Assembly (NCBI GenBank): GCA_025267735.1 | Contig: CM046294.1 | Coordinates: forward strand, 8,032,001 to 8,096,000 | DNA length: 64,000 nt | Reading direction: 5' to 3' | Source of the DNA: Mactra quadrangularis | Taxonomy: Eukaryota > Mollusca > Bivalvia > Venerida > Mactridae | Made by a program: the position numbers and the translations under genes | Part shown: positions 1 through 11,480 of the stretch, in pieces | Numbering within the stretch: the stretch's first letter is position 1 | Layout of the letters: each line of letters opens with the position of its first letter | The notes under the pieces: generated by a model | The model's database searches: none | Seen by the model: only the letters and a program-made list of their open reading frames with translations | Told to the model about the DNA's origin: nothing

Positions 1-534
1 TGAGTATTTACTGGTAATATATTGGATGCTGATGGTGACGACAACAAGTTCATAACGGACTTAAACGTACGAAGGATATTTCAGGCATAGGACACTTGAC
101 AGTCAGTTTTAACTTTCATATAATTAAGTGTTGAGGAGATCGTACAAGTGACATGATAGTTTTTTGGAATAGCAAGTTTAGAACCTCAGATCTTAACTAA
201 ACAGACTCATTTATCATTTTCATATTTTAATGTTAACAAATTCTTGAAAAGATGTCAAGTTAATGTATCATGTACGTCGTAGTTAGAGAATAGAACATCT
301 CTCTTATAATATTACATTGGATCAAGATTGGACAGAAAAGCATTTTACACTCAATTGGAAATAACTCTTATATGGCTAACAATAAGCGTGTATATATGAT
401 GTCAAAATAAACTGTTTTATTTTGTTCCATACTCATAAAGAAAAAGAATGATGACATGAAATTTGAAGTGACAACATTGAATGCTTGAACTCATTTATTT
501 TGATTAGAAAGATTAGCTACTAAAGACAAACGCG
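1..534. other. Upstream flank of the GPCR gene
   Basis: AT-rich sequence with no supported coding frame. It should hold the promoter and any 5' untranslated region of the receptor at 535, but I could not place a TATA box or initiator with confidence. The receptor frame has an in-frame TAG at 514-516, so the open frame does not run much further upstream. An intron ending just before the coding exon cannot be excluded from sequence alone. Confidence 0.5.
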
Positions 535-1629
535 ATGAATCACACAGCCGATATAGAACCTTTCGTTAGTGAAGGATTACAGAATTTTAGTATATGGTAC
601 AGCCAATGGCATGGCATAGTAAGCCTCACAATATGTGTAATAGGAATCCCTCTAAATATCATAAATATTATCGTTTTGACTAGGAGACAAATGGTTACAC
701 CAATTAACTGTATATTATTGTGGCTGGCTGTTGCCGACATTGCCACAATGATGTCATATGTTCCATTTGCTGTCCACTTTTATTGTGAGTTTTCAGCTTA
801 TTCCATTTCTTCGGAAAAGAACAGTTGGGGATGGATGAACTTTCTGCTTGTTTACATCAACTTTTCTTCAACTACACATACCATTTCAATATGGCTGGCT
901 GTAGCGTTGGCTATGTTTCGACATCACCATGTACATTCGCCGTCTACTGGAAGCATAACACAAGTTCGAAGGCTAGTTCGTGCTAGATTCATAGTGTTTA
1001 TAATTGTCGCAATGTCTATTGTTTTTATGATACCAAATTATCTCAGTCATAAATTAAGAGAAGTACGATTTAGGAGTGACAATTCTACTGGATACGTTTT
1101 CCAGGACTGGGAACTGGGATCTAGGCAGATCAAACCGATTAAAGTGATTTCCTTACTTACATACAGTATATTGGCGAAGATCATACCTTGCATATTGATT
1201 ATAATTTACGGCGGTCTGTTGGTGCAGACATTGAAAAATACGATGAGGAAAAGACGAAGGCTGACTGGAACCAGACATGGGGGTGATCCTTCCAGGACAA
1301 CCATTATGTTGCTGGTAGTGATTGTTTTATTTCTTGTGACAGAATTACCACAAGGGATCCTGATATTGTGTAGCCTATATATGGAGAAGTTTTTTGACAA
1401 TATTTACATACCACTAGGAGATGTCATGGATATAATTGCTTTGATAAACAATGGTATTAACTTTGTATTATATTGTACGATGAGTCATGAGTTCCGCCGA
1501 ACATTCGTCAATTTGTTTTGTGGTTTTGCTCGACAAACAAGTCGCAGAGGTTCCAATGTGTCATCTTATCTTTTTAAACATCGATTACAAACGACAGTGA
1601 TAACTGATATTCAGATAAAGTCGGTTTGA
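535..1629 (+). CDS. Class A GPCR, myosuppressin/FMRFamide/dmsr-like neuropeptide receptor
   Basis: A 364-residue plasma-membrane receptor encoded in one exon, expected to bind a small amidated peptide and couple to a G protein. Seven hydrophobic segments lie near residues 27-48, 57-81, 101-128, 142-160, 201-230, 256-282 and 296-316. TM2 carries LAVAD (D68). TM3 carries HTISIWLAVALA, typical of the sex-peptide/myosuppressin/dmsr group. TM5 has P218, TM6 has FLVTELPQGIL, and TM7 has NNGINFVLYCTMS. N-glycosylation sequons are at residues 2, 17 and 183. The DRY region reads MFRHHH (R129 kept) and NPxxY reads NFVLY, a variant I recall as normal for this group, whereas the DRY change is more extreme. 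The start is the first ATG after an in-frame TAG at 514-516, with G at -3; the stop is TGA at 1627-1629. Length and ends are normal for the family, so it looks intact. The exact ligand cannot be read from sequence; an FMRFamide or myosuppressin-like peptide is an inference. Confidence 0.9.
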   Translation: MNHTADIEPFVSEGLQNFSIWYSQWHGIVSLTICVIGIPLNIINIIVLTRRQMVTPINCILLWLAVADIATMMSYVPFAVHFYCEFSAYSISSEKNSWGWMNFLLVYINFSSTTHTISIWLAVALAMFRHHHVHSPSTGSITQVRRLVRARFIVFIIVAMSIVFMIPNYLSHKLREVRFRSDNSTGYVFQDWELGSRQIKPIKVISLLTYSILAKIIPCILIIIYGGLLVQTLKNTMRKRRRLTGTRHGGDPSRTTIMLLVVIVLFLVTELPQGILILCSLYMEKFFDNIYIPLGDVMDIIALINNGINFVLYCTMSHEFRRTFVNLFCGFARQTSRRGSNVSSYLFKHRLQTTVITDIQIKSV

Positions 1630-2384
1630 TTTTTTTGTACATAATGAATTCTGCATGGTAAATATATTGGGTTATAAACAGAGGTATTCAGCTCATGAAT
1701 TGAAAAGTGCATTCGAAACTGTCTCGGCGATCTAATGTGCAGATAAACTTCGGATATCATGTAATTACTCCAGTGGATTGCTGATCTGCTGTTTGTTTCT
1801 ATATAAAATAGCCAAGTTTTTTTGACTTTGACAAATAGATTGAGACATAATGATTGGTATCCTTTAAAACATCAACACTAGATCAGTAAAATAAGTCCTT
1901 GGAATATAGATGATGAACGTTGAGTTTTTTTTTAAAATTTTCAATATGTTTACATGTACAGTTAGGAATTCCCATTATAAAGTGTCAAAATGGCCACAGT
2001 GCACTTAATTGTAGGTCTTTCTCCGCGAAATGTCGTAAAAAACACAAAATGGTCAGAATATTTTCTTAGAAGGATAGAAAAACTAACTTAGGAGAAAAAT
2101 GTATTATTTTAACGCATGCAATGAGAGACACAACCACCCAAAGGCAGTCAAACCTATTCTCAGAAATACTTTCGTAGTGTACAACAACCCGGAAGCAATT
2201 TCCCAGAAGACCGACACCTCATACGGTGGGAAACTAGTTCTAACATTGATTCCTTAGAAAACGTGAATTTAATAGAATTTGGTTTCTGTGGTAATATAGT
2301 TCGAACTACTCAGAAATACGACGTTTTATACATTGTATACTGATTAATTGTTTTAATAATGCGTGTACAATGTATATTATTAAG
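1630..2384. other. 3' flank of the GPCR, no gene seen
   Basis: Contains the presumed 3' untranslated region of the receptor followed by AT-rich intergenic sequence. I found no canonical AATAAA close to the stop codon, so the transcript end cannot be placed. The minus-strand open frame running through 2310-2672 crosses a retroposon tail and is not a gene. Confidence 0.5.
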
Positions 2385-2519
2385 TTTGTTTGTTTGTTTG
2401 TTTGTTTGGGTTTTACGGCGCACCAACACAAAAAAGGTAATTTCACGCCGAAACATATTGCATTGCAAATAAATAAAAGTAAATACTATTAGATGCGTCT
2501 TTATATACAGATTCCAGAT
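2385..2519 (-). mobile_element. 5'-truncated retroposon (LINE/SINE 3' end) with 15-bp target duplication
   Basis: A 135-bp insertion flanked by a perfect 15-bp direct repeat, atgtatattattaag, at 2370-2384 and 2520-2534. On the minus strand it ends in a CGGCG...GCGCCG hairpin followed by TAAAACCC and an (AAAC)n tail (read as TTTG repeats on the plus strand from 2385). The target duplication and simple-repeat tail show target-primed reverse transcription. The same 3' end occurs at 22000, 22610, 40442 and 42955. The parent LINE is not in the window in complete form. Confidence 0.85.
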
Positions 2520-2534
2520 ATGTATATTATTAAG

Positions 2535-3061
2535 TGTTGTACATGAAAATGATGGTCGTGTTTCAATGAATATGTAGATAATCCATGGACATTTGTTATG
2601 ATTAAGACTTCTAAATGTTGTTTTGTATCTAAATTGCAGAATAGCGGGCAAATTGTCAGATATTAATGACAATACATGTCTAGTTTAAACAATAATAGAA
2701 CTACTTGCCAGGGAGTTATTCACCGGACCTATAAGTTGGTTGTATTTCTACTACCTCTGATATCCGAGGTATATTATCAAAGAAGATCACCGAGGTAGTT
2801 TCGAATTAGTTGAAAAGATGTACTTTAAATGTACAGAGATTTTCAAATATTCTTTTTCTAATCATATTTAACATCAACTTTATGTTTCATTTTTACTAAA
2901 GTCATATTTTATCATGCTTGTGTGTTTTATTGATAATAATTCATATAAAATGTTTTGTCTCTGCCTTTTTGTTTTATGGTTTTCGTTTTTTCACTTGCTG
3001 ATAAAAAGTTGAATAATTTCTACGGCCATTCTCTATCCTATCACTGATTCTAAATCATGTG
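2535..3061. other. AT-rich intergenic stretch
   Basis: No coding frame, RNA gene or repeat recognised, apart from a short inverted CTCTGATATCCGAG-type motif near 2755-2776. Confidence 0.4.
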
Positions 3062-3295
3062 GGGCAGTTGTCAGTCACTAACGAGAGATGCGCCTAGTAG
3101 TGGTAGACAACTAAATCCAGAGGTTTTGGCTTTTCCAGGAAAGGTGAGTGGGTTGACTGGTCGCTGTGATATGACCTTTACAATGTTTTGCTACGGCGTT
3201 AAACCCTACTCACCGTTCCTGAAAGGCTAAATCTCTGGCTTTAGCTGTTTTCCAGTTACATGGCGAATACTTTCGTCAGCTATTGGCAACTGACC
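3062..3295. repeat. Foldback (inverted) repeat, arms about 97 bp
   Basis: Left arm about 3062-3157 and right arm about 3198-3295 are imperfect reverse complements separated by roughly 40 bp. The best-matched part pairs CTAAATCCAGAGGTTTTGGC (3111 onward) with the complement of the segment ending CTCTGGCTTTAG at 3244. The RNA or single strand would form a long hairpin. It may be two copies of one short element inserted head to head; no target duplication was identified. Confidence 0.7.
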
Positions 3296-3374
3296 TACAA
3301 TATTAAGAATTAGAGGTAGGAGGGAGAATCGCCATTGAAACTATTTCACGAGCAAACACCACGAAGGTATGCTT

Positions 3375-3445
3375 CGCCCGGGAATCAAACACACGACCTT
3401 CTCGATAAGTATATCTGGCTTCTACAGAATGAACTAGCCGGGCGG
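3375..3445 (-). repeat. tRNA-like SINE head fragment
   Basis: Read on the minus strand the segment begins CCGCCCGGCTAGTTCATTCT, which resembles a degenerate pol III A box, and carries GTGTTTGATTCCCGGGCG, which resembles a B box. It is too diverged and lacks the paired arms of a working tRNA gene. It is probably the head of an old tRNA-derived SINE whose body extends toward 3300. Confidence 0.5.
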
Positions 3446-3609
3446 ACTGTGAGTCAGGTGAACATGATTATGTAAATAAACCTGATCACATCGACATCCA
3501 CTGGATAAATTGTACTGTTATTGCGATTTTATAGTCTATGTGTTATGCTTATGTACATCCACCGATTTTACAGCTATTACCCCTGTTCATCGAGCTACTG
3601 GTATATAAC

Positions 3610-3835
3610 TTTCAATCTCCCTGGGGAGTCTTTTTACTTCGCTTAGTGCAGCCGACATACTTGGGCAACGGAATTATACCACGCTCGCAGGTAACCATTT
3701 TACACCTTGGCGGAGTGGGACAATCGCAGGTAAATTTCTTGCTCAAGAAAATTAGTAGTGCCCTTAGTAGGGTTCGAATCTTGGACATCTAGATCCCTCA
3801 GTGCGTACCCTACCACTGGACACCTGCTTCCACTG
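3610..3835 (-). mobile_element. tRNA-derived SINE, Meta-domain-like family
   Basis: On the minus strand a tRNA-like head (GTGTCCAGTGGTAGGGTACG as A-box region, GATTCGAACCCTACTA as B-box region) is followed by a body containing TTGAGCAAGAAATTTACCT and CCACTCCGCCAAGGTGTAAA. The body is shared with the copies at 6100-6352 and, more loosely, 51605-51830. The TGAGCAAG...CCAGGTGTAAATGGG core resembles the Meta-type central domain known from metazoan SINEs; that assignment is from memory and moderately sure. Ends are approximate. Confidence 0.7.
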
Positions 3836-4417
3836 TACTAACATAAACTCATTTAATATGCCAACTCCTTGCAATAGTTTTGTCAAGTCAGTGAATGTAA
3901 AAAGTACTTCGACATTTCTGTCCTATGACGAAGTTTTGTGGTTTTAATTTTTGCTGTTCCTGTTATGTTTTCACACTCCATTTTTACATGACAAAAAGAA
4001 GTTAGAAAAAACCCATATTGAAGCAAATACTTTATAAATGCATATTTATTATAAATATTAGTCTTACCACAGCAATGATATACATACTCATATATTTTGG
4101 ACCAGGTGTTTCACGCTATCTTCAAATGAGTATTCATTAAAATACTGGACTATTTTAGCATTATTGTATTGTATGAAGAGAGCCTTAATTACTACCACCG
4201 TTGGACTCGTCTTGGTGAAATAGTTTTTTTCATGTCACAAAAACAACCTTACGATCTATATACAATAATTATGGTCTAATAGAGATATGGAATGGTGTAG
4301 GGTGCAGTACATTAGGTGTTAGCGTAAGTAAGACGAGTACACGTGACAGAGTACTTTGTCCAATTTTATTACTACGAACAGAATCACGCTAAAATAGTCA
4401 AAACATTTGAGTTTTAT
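3836..4417. other. AT-rich intergenic stretch
   Basis: Nothing recognisable on either strand; the last 11 bases (4407-4417) are the left target duplication of the next SINE. Confidence 0.4.
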
Positions 4418-4714
4418 TTTTTTTATTTTATTTATTGGAGTTAACGCCGTATCAACACAATTTAGGTCATTTCACGGCGTCCAGCGCACCTAACCTAGCT
4501 TTCCTGGACCCATTGTCTATAACCAGTACTCACCTACCCTTCCACAAGGCCGGAAACTTCTCCATATTATCTAATCAATGGAGGAAAATCGACATTTTGG
4601 TCAAATTTTCATGGAAGGGTATAACCTCCCCGGGCGGGATTCGAACCCACACCCCCTCGGGCACGAGTATCCAAATCCCGGCGCGCTACCAACTGCGCTA
4701 TCGACCCGGGTTAG
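4418..4714 (-). mobile_element. Complete tRNA-derived SINE, CGGCG-tail family I
   Basis: A 297-bp insertion with a perfect 11-bp target duplication, ttgagttttat, at 4407-4417 and 4715-4725. Minus-strand order: tRNA-like head with A box (TAGCGCAGTTGGTAGCGCG) and B box (GGTTCGAATCC), a body containing CCGGCCTTGTGGAAGGGTAG, then a hairpin-type 3' end (ACGCCGTGAAATGACC ... GTTGATACGGCG) and an A-rich tail. This is the best-preserved member of the family; others are at 9395, 24664, 25265, 28490, 47566 and 63388. An open frame across 4435-4878 runs through the element and is not a gene. Confidence 0.9.
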
Positions 4715-4984
4715 TTGAGTTTTATAAAAGGTACCATTCGAATTTATGGTTGCCTAAAGATAATTTATACATGCATAAACAGAAAATTGAATCATCCATC
4801 AGTTATGATTGCATGCCATTTATAAAGAACAAAAACATTAAAGGAAATAACGGCTCTCCTTGTTTGACACCCCCGTGACTTTCAAAATAATCTAGAATGA
4901 AACAATTGACTGGTACACATGATTTTACACTTCTTTTTTTAAATTTTAGCAATCTTTGTTGATGTGCCAGAATTAATTTATTTA

Positions 4985-5425
4985 TACACAGTCAATAGTA
5001 CTTTTTTCCTTTTTTGAACCCAAATTGTTTTTGTTGTTATTTTTAGTGTCGTATTCAACACATATTTAGGTCATATATACGACGGCCATCTCTTCCTACT
5101 ATAGGTTTCTTGGACACTTTTCTACTAACTTACCCTACCACGAGGCCGACAACTCATGTATATAGTATGACCTACCGCGACCGGTCTCGAACCCGCGATC
5201 TCCGGATTCGAACTTAGACATGCTAACCACTACGCCACGGCTTCCCAAATTGGTAATCAGTTAGTATATCATTATCATCAGCCCATGAACGCAATATATT
5301 ATCAATAAATATAAAATGTTCTTAGAAACATATACTAATTAAACAAATACCTCGATAATCAGTGACATTATCTTTGTTTTTTTTTAGATTTTGAAATAGG
5401 TCTCCAGAATTGGTACTCTAATTCC
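4985..5425 (-). pseudogene. LINE reverse transcriptase relic, copy A, split by a SINE
   Basis: Read on the minus strand, the translation from about 5425 gives fragments resembling the fingers/palm of a non-LTR reverse transcriptase: DNVTDYRGICLISI, then LRSWADDNDILTDY. On the far side of the SINE at 5028-5243 comes QFGFKKGK, the classic QFGFRKGxST motif. The paralogous relic in copy B (23215-23576) continues into DFKNAFDVV. Copy A has lost that part by a deletion near 4988. Stops and frameshifts make it non-functional. Confidence 0.8.
5028..5243 (-). mobile_element. tRNA-derived SINE, family II, copy A only
   Basis: A 216-bp element with a perfect 9-bp target duplication, cccaaattg, at 5019-5027 and 5244-5252. 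The minus strand begins with a tRNA-like head (GGCGTAGTGGTTAGCATG) and a B-box-like GGGTTCGAGACC, then GGCCTCGTGGTAGGGTAAG. It ends in a CGTCGTATATATGACC...TGAATACGAC hairpin. Copy B shows the empty site (gagcccaaattagttatt near 23425), so the insertion followed the 18-kb duplication or was lost cleanly in B. The same family recurs at 22557-22851. Confidence 0.88.
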
Positions 5426-5429
5426 CTTA

Positions 5430-6099
5430 GTCCATGACTTGGGATACAAAAAATTATTATACATATAATTCAAGTTTACTTATTATTGGTCATCTTTACT
5501 ATTGCAAAATATGTCAGAAACGGGACTATCTATACCTCGACTCTTCGTCGTTTCAACGAAGAAATTACTTTATTAATATCAGCAATAATAAACACCCGAT
5601 CTAATTAATCTATTTGAATATCATTAGAATTGTTGTCATTCAAAAATGATTCGACATTGAAATCTATGAAAATCTCTTCTTCGGAAAATAAAATCAAAAG
5701 GTAATCGAAAAGAAAAATGGTGTGTTGAACATAAATTATATGTACAGAATAAGCTTTCTTATATTGCTTTCTCGACCACTTTTACAATCTATGAAACGGT
5801 TCATAAATTAAACCACAGACAGATTGTCACAATACTTCAGAAATGTGTAAATGTCACCTATCGTTTCAAATAGACTATCAAATGACTTCTGAAAATAAAT
5901 TTAGGATGATTATATTTGTACATTTGTCTGAGAGGTTGACATATAAGTAAATTTGTCCGGAAATTATTTAAATGTATATTTTATTAGTCTAACATATCAC
6001 GGATATACAAGTGATCTGTAGTCACTCATTCTTAAAAGAAATAATGTTAGTTAAGTATTATTTAAGTACATCAAAAAGAAAAATATTTTATTCAAAGTT
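5430..6099. other. Duplicated non-coding segment
   Basis: AT-rich sequence paired with about 23580-24380 in copy B. No gene or element recognised. Confidence 0.5.
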
Positions 6100-6352
6100 A
6101 AAGTTAAAGTGCGGTTTAAAGTCTGCTTCCATGTACATGTTCAGCCGACTTTACTATCTTGTACGTTAACTCCTGGTCACTGAAATCACCCTCAGGCAGG
6201 CGATCCCTCACAGTTCCCATTTACACCTGGGTGGAGTGGAACAATTGTAGGTTAATTTCTTGCTCAAGGAATTAGCAGTGCCCCTAGTGGGGATCGAACC
6301 AGGGACCTCTCGATCACTAAGCGCCAGTCCTACCACTGGACCACTGCTCCTA
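6100..6352 (-). mobile_element. Meta-domain-like tRNA-derived SINE, copy A only
   Basis: The minus strand reads GGAGCAGTGGTCCAGTGGTA (tRNA-like head), CTGGTTCGATCCCCACTAG (B box), then TTGAGCAAGAAATTAACC and CCACTCCACCCAGGTGTAAA. It is a better-preserved relative of the element at 3610. Copy B reads straight through the site near 24390-24410, so this insertion is absent there. The target duplication is unclear and the right end is approximate. Confidence 0.8.
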
Positions 6353-6850
6353 CATTTGATTTATTATTTATAGAACATGTATGTCAACAACACTGTGTAC
6401 GAATTTTGCGGCGGAGTTTCTTTTAAGTAGTTATGGTTGTACTTCAAATATATATTGCTGGTTTTTTCTACTTCCGCATTAATATTTAACTGACACAAGT
6501 TGACAATTTATACTACTTTATTTAAAGTCTATCTTTGTATTAACATAGAAATAAATTCAACTAATTATATAACAAAATATATCATAAATAAGTGCCAATA
6601 CAAATTCAAACAATACTAGTGTATTGTATAATTAAATGTACAAATTAGATTTTATCACACAAGTGACATAGTTAAGTTGTTCCAAGAAATGGGCTACAAC
6701 AATTACTTCGAAGAATGTAATGTCTTCTAGACCAGCCCATTTTAAAGACAAAGCATTAATTTTGAAAAATTGTTTGCGAAAGTACATGTTTTACAGTATT
6801 TATCATGTAAATATAACTTGCAATAACCAGATTTACGCTGTTGAATCAGA

Positions 6851-6900
6851 AGTGGTAGAGTGGTTACGACGCTGGTTCGAATCACTTTCAGAACATACCA
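6851..6900 (+). repeat. tRNA-like head fragment, copy A
   Basis: The string AGAAGTGGTAGAGTGGTTAC followed by GACGCTGGTTCGAATCAC resembles the D-arm of a tRNA-Ser/Leu fused to a B box, with the intervening anticodon region missing. It has a paralogue in copy B at 25561-25610, so it predates the duplication. It is a SINE remnant, not a tRNA gene. Confidence 0.55.
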
Positions 6901-6975
6901 TGTTATTTCCTTTGGGGAAATTATGCTACAGTACTTGTAACCAAGAACTTGCTTCAAGATGTGTCTTATTTTGAG

Positions 6976-9394
6976 TTATAAACTAATTCTGTTTGTTTTT
7001 TCGTGGTTAAGCTACATCGACACCATAATAGTTACTATAACCATTTAACTTCATAAAAACAGATAGCACATCAGGACTTTTGAAGGAACACAAACATAAA
7101 CGAATTTAAAGTGAATTCTCCTAATACAATAGCCCACGGTTTCACTTATGTGCCCATTATACAACTTATTCGATAGATGAGGCTAGGATAGATTGGTTTA
7201 CACGCAACACAATGACAGTAAAGCAAATTGAACTGAACATCCTTATACAGAACAGAAAGAATTAAGTTCTATAAGCATAAACACGTGGTGTTGTGGTGTT
7301 TGTCACCATTACAGTATTACAATACGGCTAGTGATAACATTATTAGAGGTTTAATAGTTCACCCTCCGGGAGATCTAACTCATCTTACAGAAATTCGAAT
7401 ATATGCAGCACATGTGGCGTAACCACTTGTCACTTCTCATTAAGGTCCTACTCCATTTTATGTTACCATATTATGTAATTTTAACAGAGTTGTAATATAA
7501 CTATTAGATCTAGTGATGGTTATTAACTTCTTGAATTATTCATACTGAATATTGCAATGTCATCTCGAATTTAAAATTATCTCCTTTATTTGAATAATAA
7601 AATTTGACTTACCAATATCAATGTCGTCGCTGAATATGAAATTTCTGACCATTGATGGGCATACAAAACATACAAAATAATTGTGTCATTCATACTTTAT
7701 GTTATTCTCCTTTGCATCGCTTTAAAATTTCACTTCTGAGCTGCAAGAGGATCGTAGGATATATGTAACATAGGACATTGGTTGTTAAGTTCAATGTATG
7801 TATATATCAAGAGATTATAGCTGATCTGCTTTATCAAATAAATGTCAGTGAATAGTTCTAAATCATTCATCTTTGCTTTATGTCATGTTTACATATTTTA
7901 TACTAAGAATAGCATTGAACATTACCAGATCACCAAAATTACTTAGTATTGATAAATCACAAGGACTTCTTGATGATCGTCACGGCAAGTTTTATAGAAG
8001 AAGATTCATTTTTGAATCAATAGGTCAATAGACTCTTGTGAACGTACAAATAAGAAGTATTCGTTATGTTCAAAGGACTATTGTAAAGGTACTAGTTCAC
8101 AGATTTTTTTTTCTATAATTTCAAAAAAAATATTCAGTGTCTGTAATTGTGTAAAAAATATTATTATTTAAGACAATCTGACATATATAATGCAAGAAAT
8201 ATCATTAAAAGTGACAAAAACACTAAAAGTGTTTATACCGTGACATACGGGTAGATATGTACTGCAAGAAACACCTTCATTTGTAGTTTATGTCATTTTG
8301 CTCTAAAAAAAATTATTATCAGAACACTACTTTCCTGTTTTAAAAAATATTTTCATACAATTTTGACATTTTTAGAAAAAGTTGATATTTAAGTTATAAT
8401 CTGTGAATGAGTATCTTTAACTTTAAACCTTGCTATACGTATTGGTGGAGAACAATACATGTAGAAATGAATTGATCAACGAACCAAACATTGTAACATT
8501 TCCAAAACTGCTTGATCAGTTTAGCAGCAATCATTTGAATTTGTTCTATCTAATAAAATTGAGCAATGTACGGCACGAGCTCTCTTACATACGTGTTCAA
8601 TGTAAACATTTTTAACGATATTAAGGATTTAATGTAACTACTTGAATAGCCATTACCTTATCATTCTTCTTCATTTGTTTGTCCTTGGATAAATTCTATT
8701 GATGTCAGTGATTGGATTCATAATGGAAACATGATATAGAGAGATGTTACGAAGGAAAAATATGGAAGCCAAATCAAGTCAGGCTCATTGATCAAAGCAA
8801 AAAAATCAACCAAGTCTGGTTTTAGTTCATTAGTGAAACCACTGGTAAAAACATATACGTGCATCTGGTACAAAACATACTTCATCTTCCTAAATAAACA
8901 ATCCCATAAGAATTTTAAAACCACCGTGGCGCATTTCTCAATAAAATCTAACGATAAAAATCCTCGTATGTCAAAGCATTAAGTATTGATAATACGGTCA
9001 TTTTTGGTTCATAACTTTTTATTTAATTATGTAGAATAGTGTATAACTTTTGAATATCTTGCCATATTTGTGTGGTTTTTTTTATTTAAACTGCAACATT
9101 TATAAAATTGACTTACGGTTAATTTTTTTTCGTAAGAAATTTTGTGAGAGTTGCGAAGGATATTGGCTTCTTTTGTGTTATAAAATGTGGTCGGCTTCCC
9201 AACATCTGTGGTGGTATGATGATATTAAACTCTGAGATCAAATATGATGTCACCGTGTTACATGTGGGTAAATCTAATTAGTGTAAGTATATATTGACAC
9301 TACTAGTTATTGTTTGACATCCGTTTAATAAGGCCTTACAATTTCGATTTATCAATTTCAATCTTGTATTGGTTTACAGAATGGATGTAGAGTT
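6976..9394. other. Duplicated non-coding segment of copy A
   Basis: Pairs with 25740-28485 in copy B. No coding frame survives comparison of the two copies: open frames here are not conserved in length. Copy B carries an extra GC-rich block (26473-26826) absent here at about 7768. Confidence 0.6.
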
Positions 9395-9547
9395 TATTTA
9401 TACTGTGTTTAACGCCGTGTCAACTCAATTTTTTTAGTTTTTTACGGCGTCAAGCGCGCGCATCTAATCTAGCTTTCCTGGACTCTTGTCTATAACCAGT
9501 TCTCAACAACCCTTCGACAAGGTCGGAAACGTCTCCGTATACCTTAT
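9395..9547 (-). mobile_element. SINE family I remnant lacking its tRNA head
   Basis: The 3' half of the family I SINE (AACGCCGTGTCAACTCAA hairpin, then CTAGCTTTCCTGGACTC and GACAAGGTCGGAAACG on the plus strand). The paralogue at 28490-28776 is full length. A deletion of roughly 360 bp in copy A joins the SINE interior to sequence equivalent to about 29000 in copy B. The insertion therefore predates the duplication and the truncation postdates it. Confidence 0.8.
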
Positions 9548-11480
9548 TAACACAGTCCTTCCGCTCAGTCAAACGTAATTAGGCATGAACTGTTTTATAT
9601 TTGTAATCACTTGTTGGATATATAGTCATGATATATGCCTCATTATTTTTGAAGGCTAGTGTGTTTGTTCCTTTGTTTGTTTGTTCGATTTCGATAAATA
9701 TTTAATTAAGTAAATCTCCGTGAAATCGGAACATAACATAAAAAAAATTGCATATGTGTTAACGTACATGCATTAAAACATGAATAAAACTGTAAAATTT
9801 CCAAAGAACACGACTATTTTCGTAACGATGTGTAATATGTTTATTTAGTGTATCCAGGCTTGTCAACACTTTTAACATAACGAAGCATTGTTTTTGACAA
9901 TTGAATCTTTTATGGAGATATGATATGGACTTCTTTTGTGACAATGACGCACGTCACACCCTTGCGCTTCATAATCATGTTTCTTTAAAGTGTCCATTGA
10001 CCTGCAAAACATCTTGCTAGTTTTCTCATATTTTGATATGCATGTCAGCATACTTTCGTAATCGGCTTTACACAAGGTTTAAATGTTCACCCTGTACAAA
10101 CAAAAATACTATATAACTTATATAATATCACCTTTAAGAAGTATGTATTACATTTTACATTAGCGTTTGATCATTTCATGATCGCTCTATGCTTCTCAAT
10201 ATCATCATTAGAGTCCCTTGACTTGGTACATAACTTAACATGAAGATAATCATGTATAAGCCTCCATTTAACGAACATTAAAACTAATCTGGGTATATTT
10301 GACGTGTATATGACCTAAATCGCCATGTTTATTTGTTCAGAACAAGACATGCGAGTGTGTGTTTTCTTTTTTGCTTTTAAACCTCATTCACGGAAATCAT
10401 AAAATCACTTAGCAACCAGCTTCAAGTTAAACAAAAAATCGTTTTATTTCTGAAAATCTTTGAAAGAATATGTTAAGTCAACCTACAATACAAACAAAAT
10501 GTCAATGATTTTGTTATTACATGCAAATACAATTAGATCTATCACAAAATGCCTGACTATGACTATAATTCCGCACTGACATGAAAAAAAACTGAACGAT
10601 GAGCTAGTGATTATTTCGTTTTTACATGTTGACTTGTCATTAGAGTCATTTTAAACAATTTAATTTAATGGCATTGATACATTTAGCGACATCGACACAT
10701 AGTTCTTTAGCAATGAAAAATAGGCCACAATGTGCTGGATTAATCCTCTTATATTTAGCAATCCACGGACAGTATATGTCTTGATATAGAGCCTTTTATG
10801 TAATGTCATAATGTGCTCCTTGAGCTGGTACAATATTAAATTTCAATTAGGGCAGAGTGGTAACAAAAAAGTTGTGTAGCCGGAATATATTACGCTAAGT
10901 AATAGATATTTAAATACCATTCAGACAATTTAGCTCATAAATTATAGTTTTTCCAGACACATTTTACTAAGTATATATCTAATCATTTAAATATTGCATT
11001 CAGACGCAATTACAATTCTTTAATACGGTATATCGGTAAGGACGCATACATAACTTCTGTCTGCTGATAGTGACCGTGGTAAAACAAAGTGAAAAAGTGT
11101 TATTTAGTGAAAAATGGTTTATTTGGTGAAAACATAGTTTTATAAAAAGTGTTATACAGTGAAAACAGAAATATTCGGTGAAAATTGTGTGATACAGTAA
11201 AACAATTTAAAATAGATTGATACACTTATTTGCGATGCCATGTATAACGTGTACCATTACATAATACAATATTTTTTTACAGTAAAGGACAGCACAAATA
11301 TGTTTAAAATTAATATAAGTAACAAATGTTGTACAAAAATATTTTGAGTATAATAAAAAATAATATAACATTAAGATATGATTTATTAAATTCAACAGTA
11401 CAGAAATGAAACATTTCTGTTCGTAAGATTTATTAATAACATATTAAATTAGTTATACTTTTATGTGTTTTATATACAAA
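9548..11480. other. Duplicated non-coding segment of copy A
   Basis: Pairs with about 29000-31018 in copy B. It contains AGTGAAAA/GGTGAAAA-rich sequence at 11085-11200. No gene recognised. Confidence 0.5.

Noticed and set aside
2310..2672. 120-aa open frame on the minus strand
   Set aside because: It crosses the AAAC tail and target duplications of a retroposon; composition is AT-driven.
4640..4712. A functional tRNA gene on the minus strand
   Set aside because: A and B boxes are good, but the segment lies at the head of a 297-bp element with target duplications and does not complete a cloverleaf; it is a SINE head. The same applies to heads at 5180, 6290, 22790, 24880 and 28710.
4435..4878. 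147-aa open frame on the plus strand
   Set aside because: It runs antisense through the SINE and out the other side; the frame comes from the SINE sequence.
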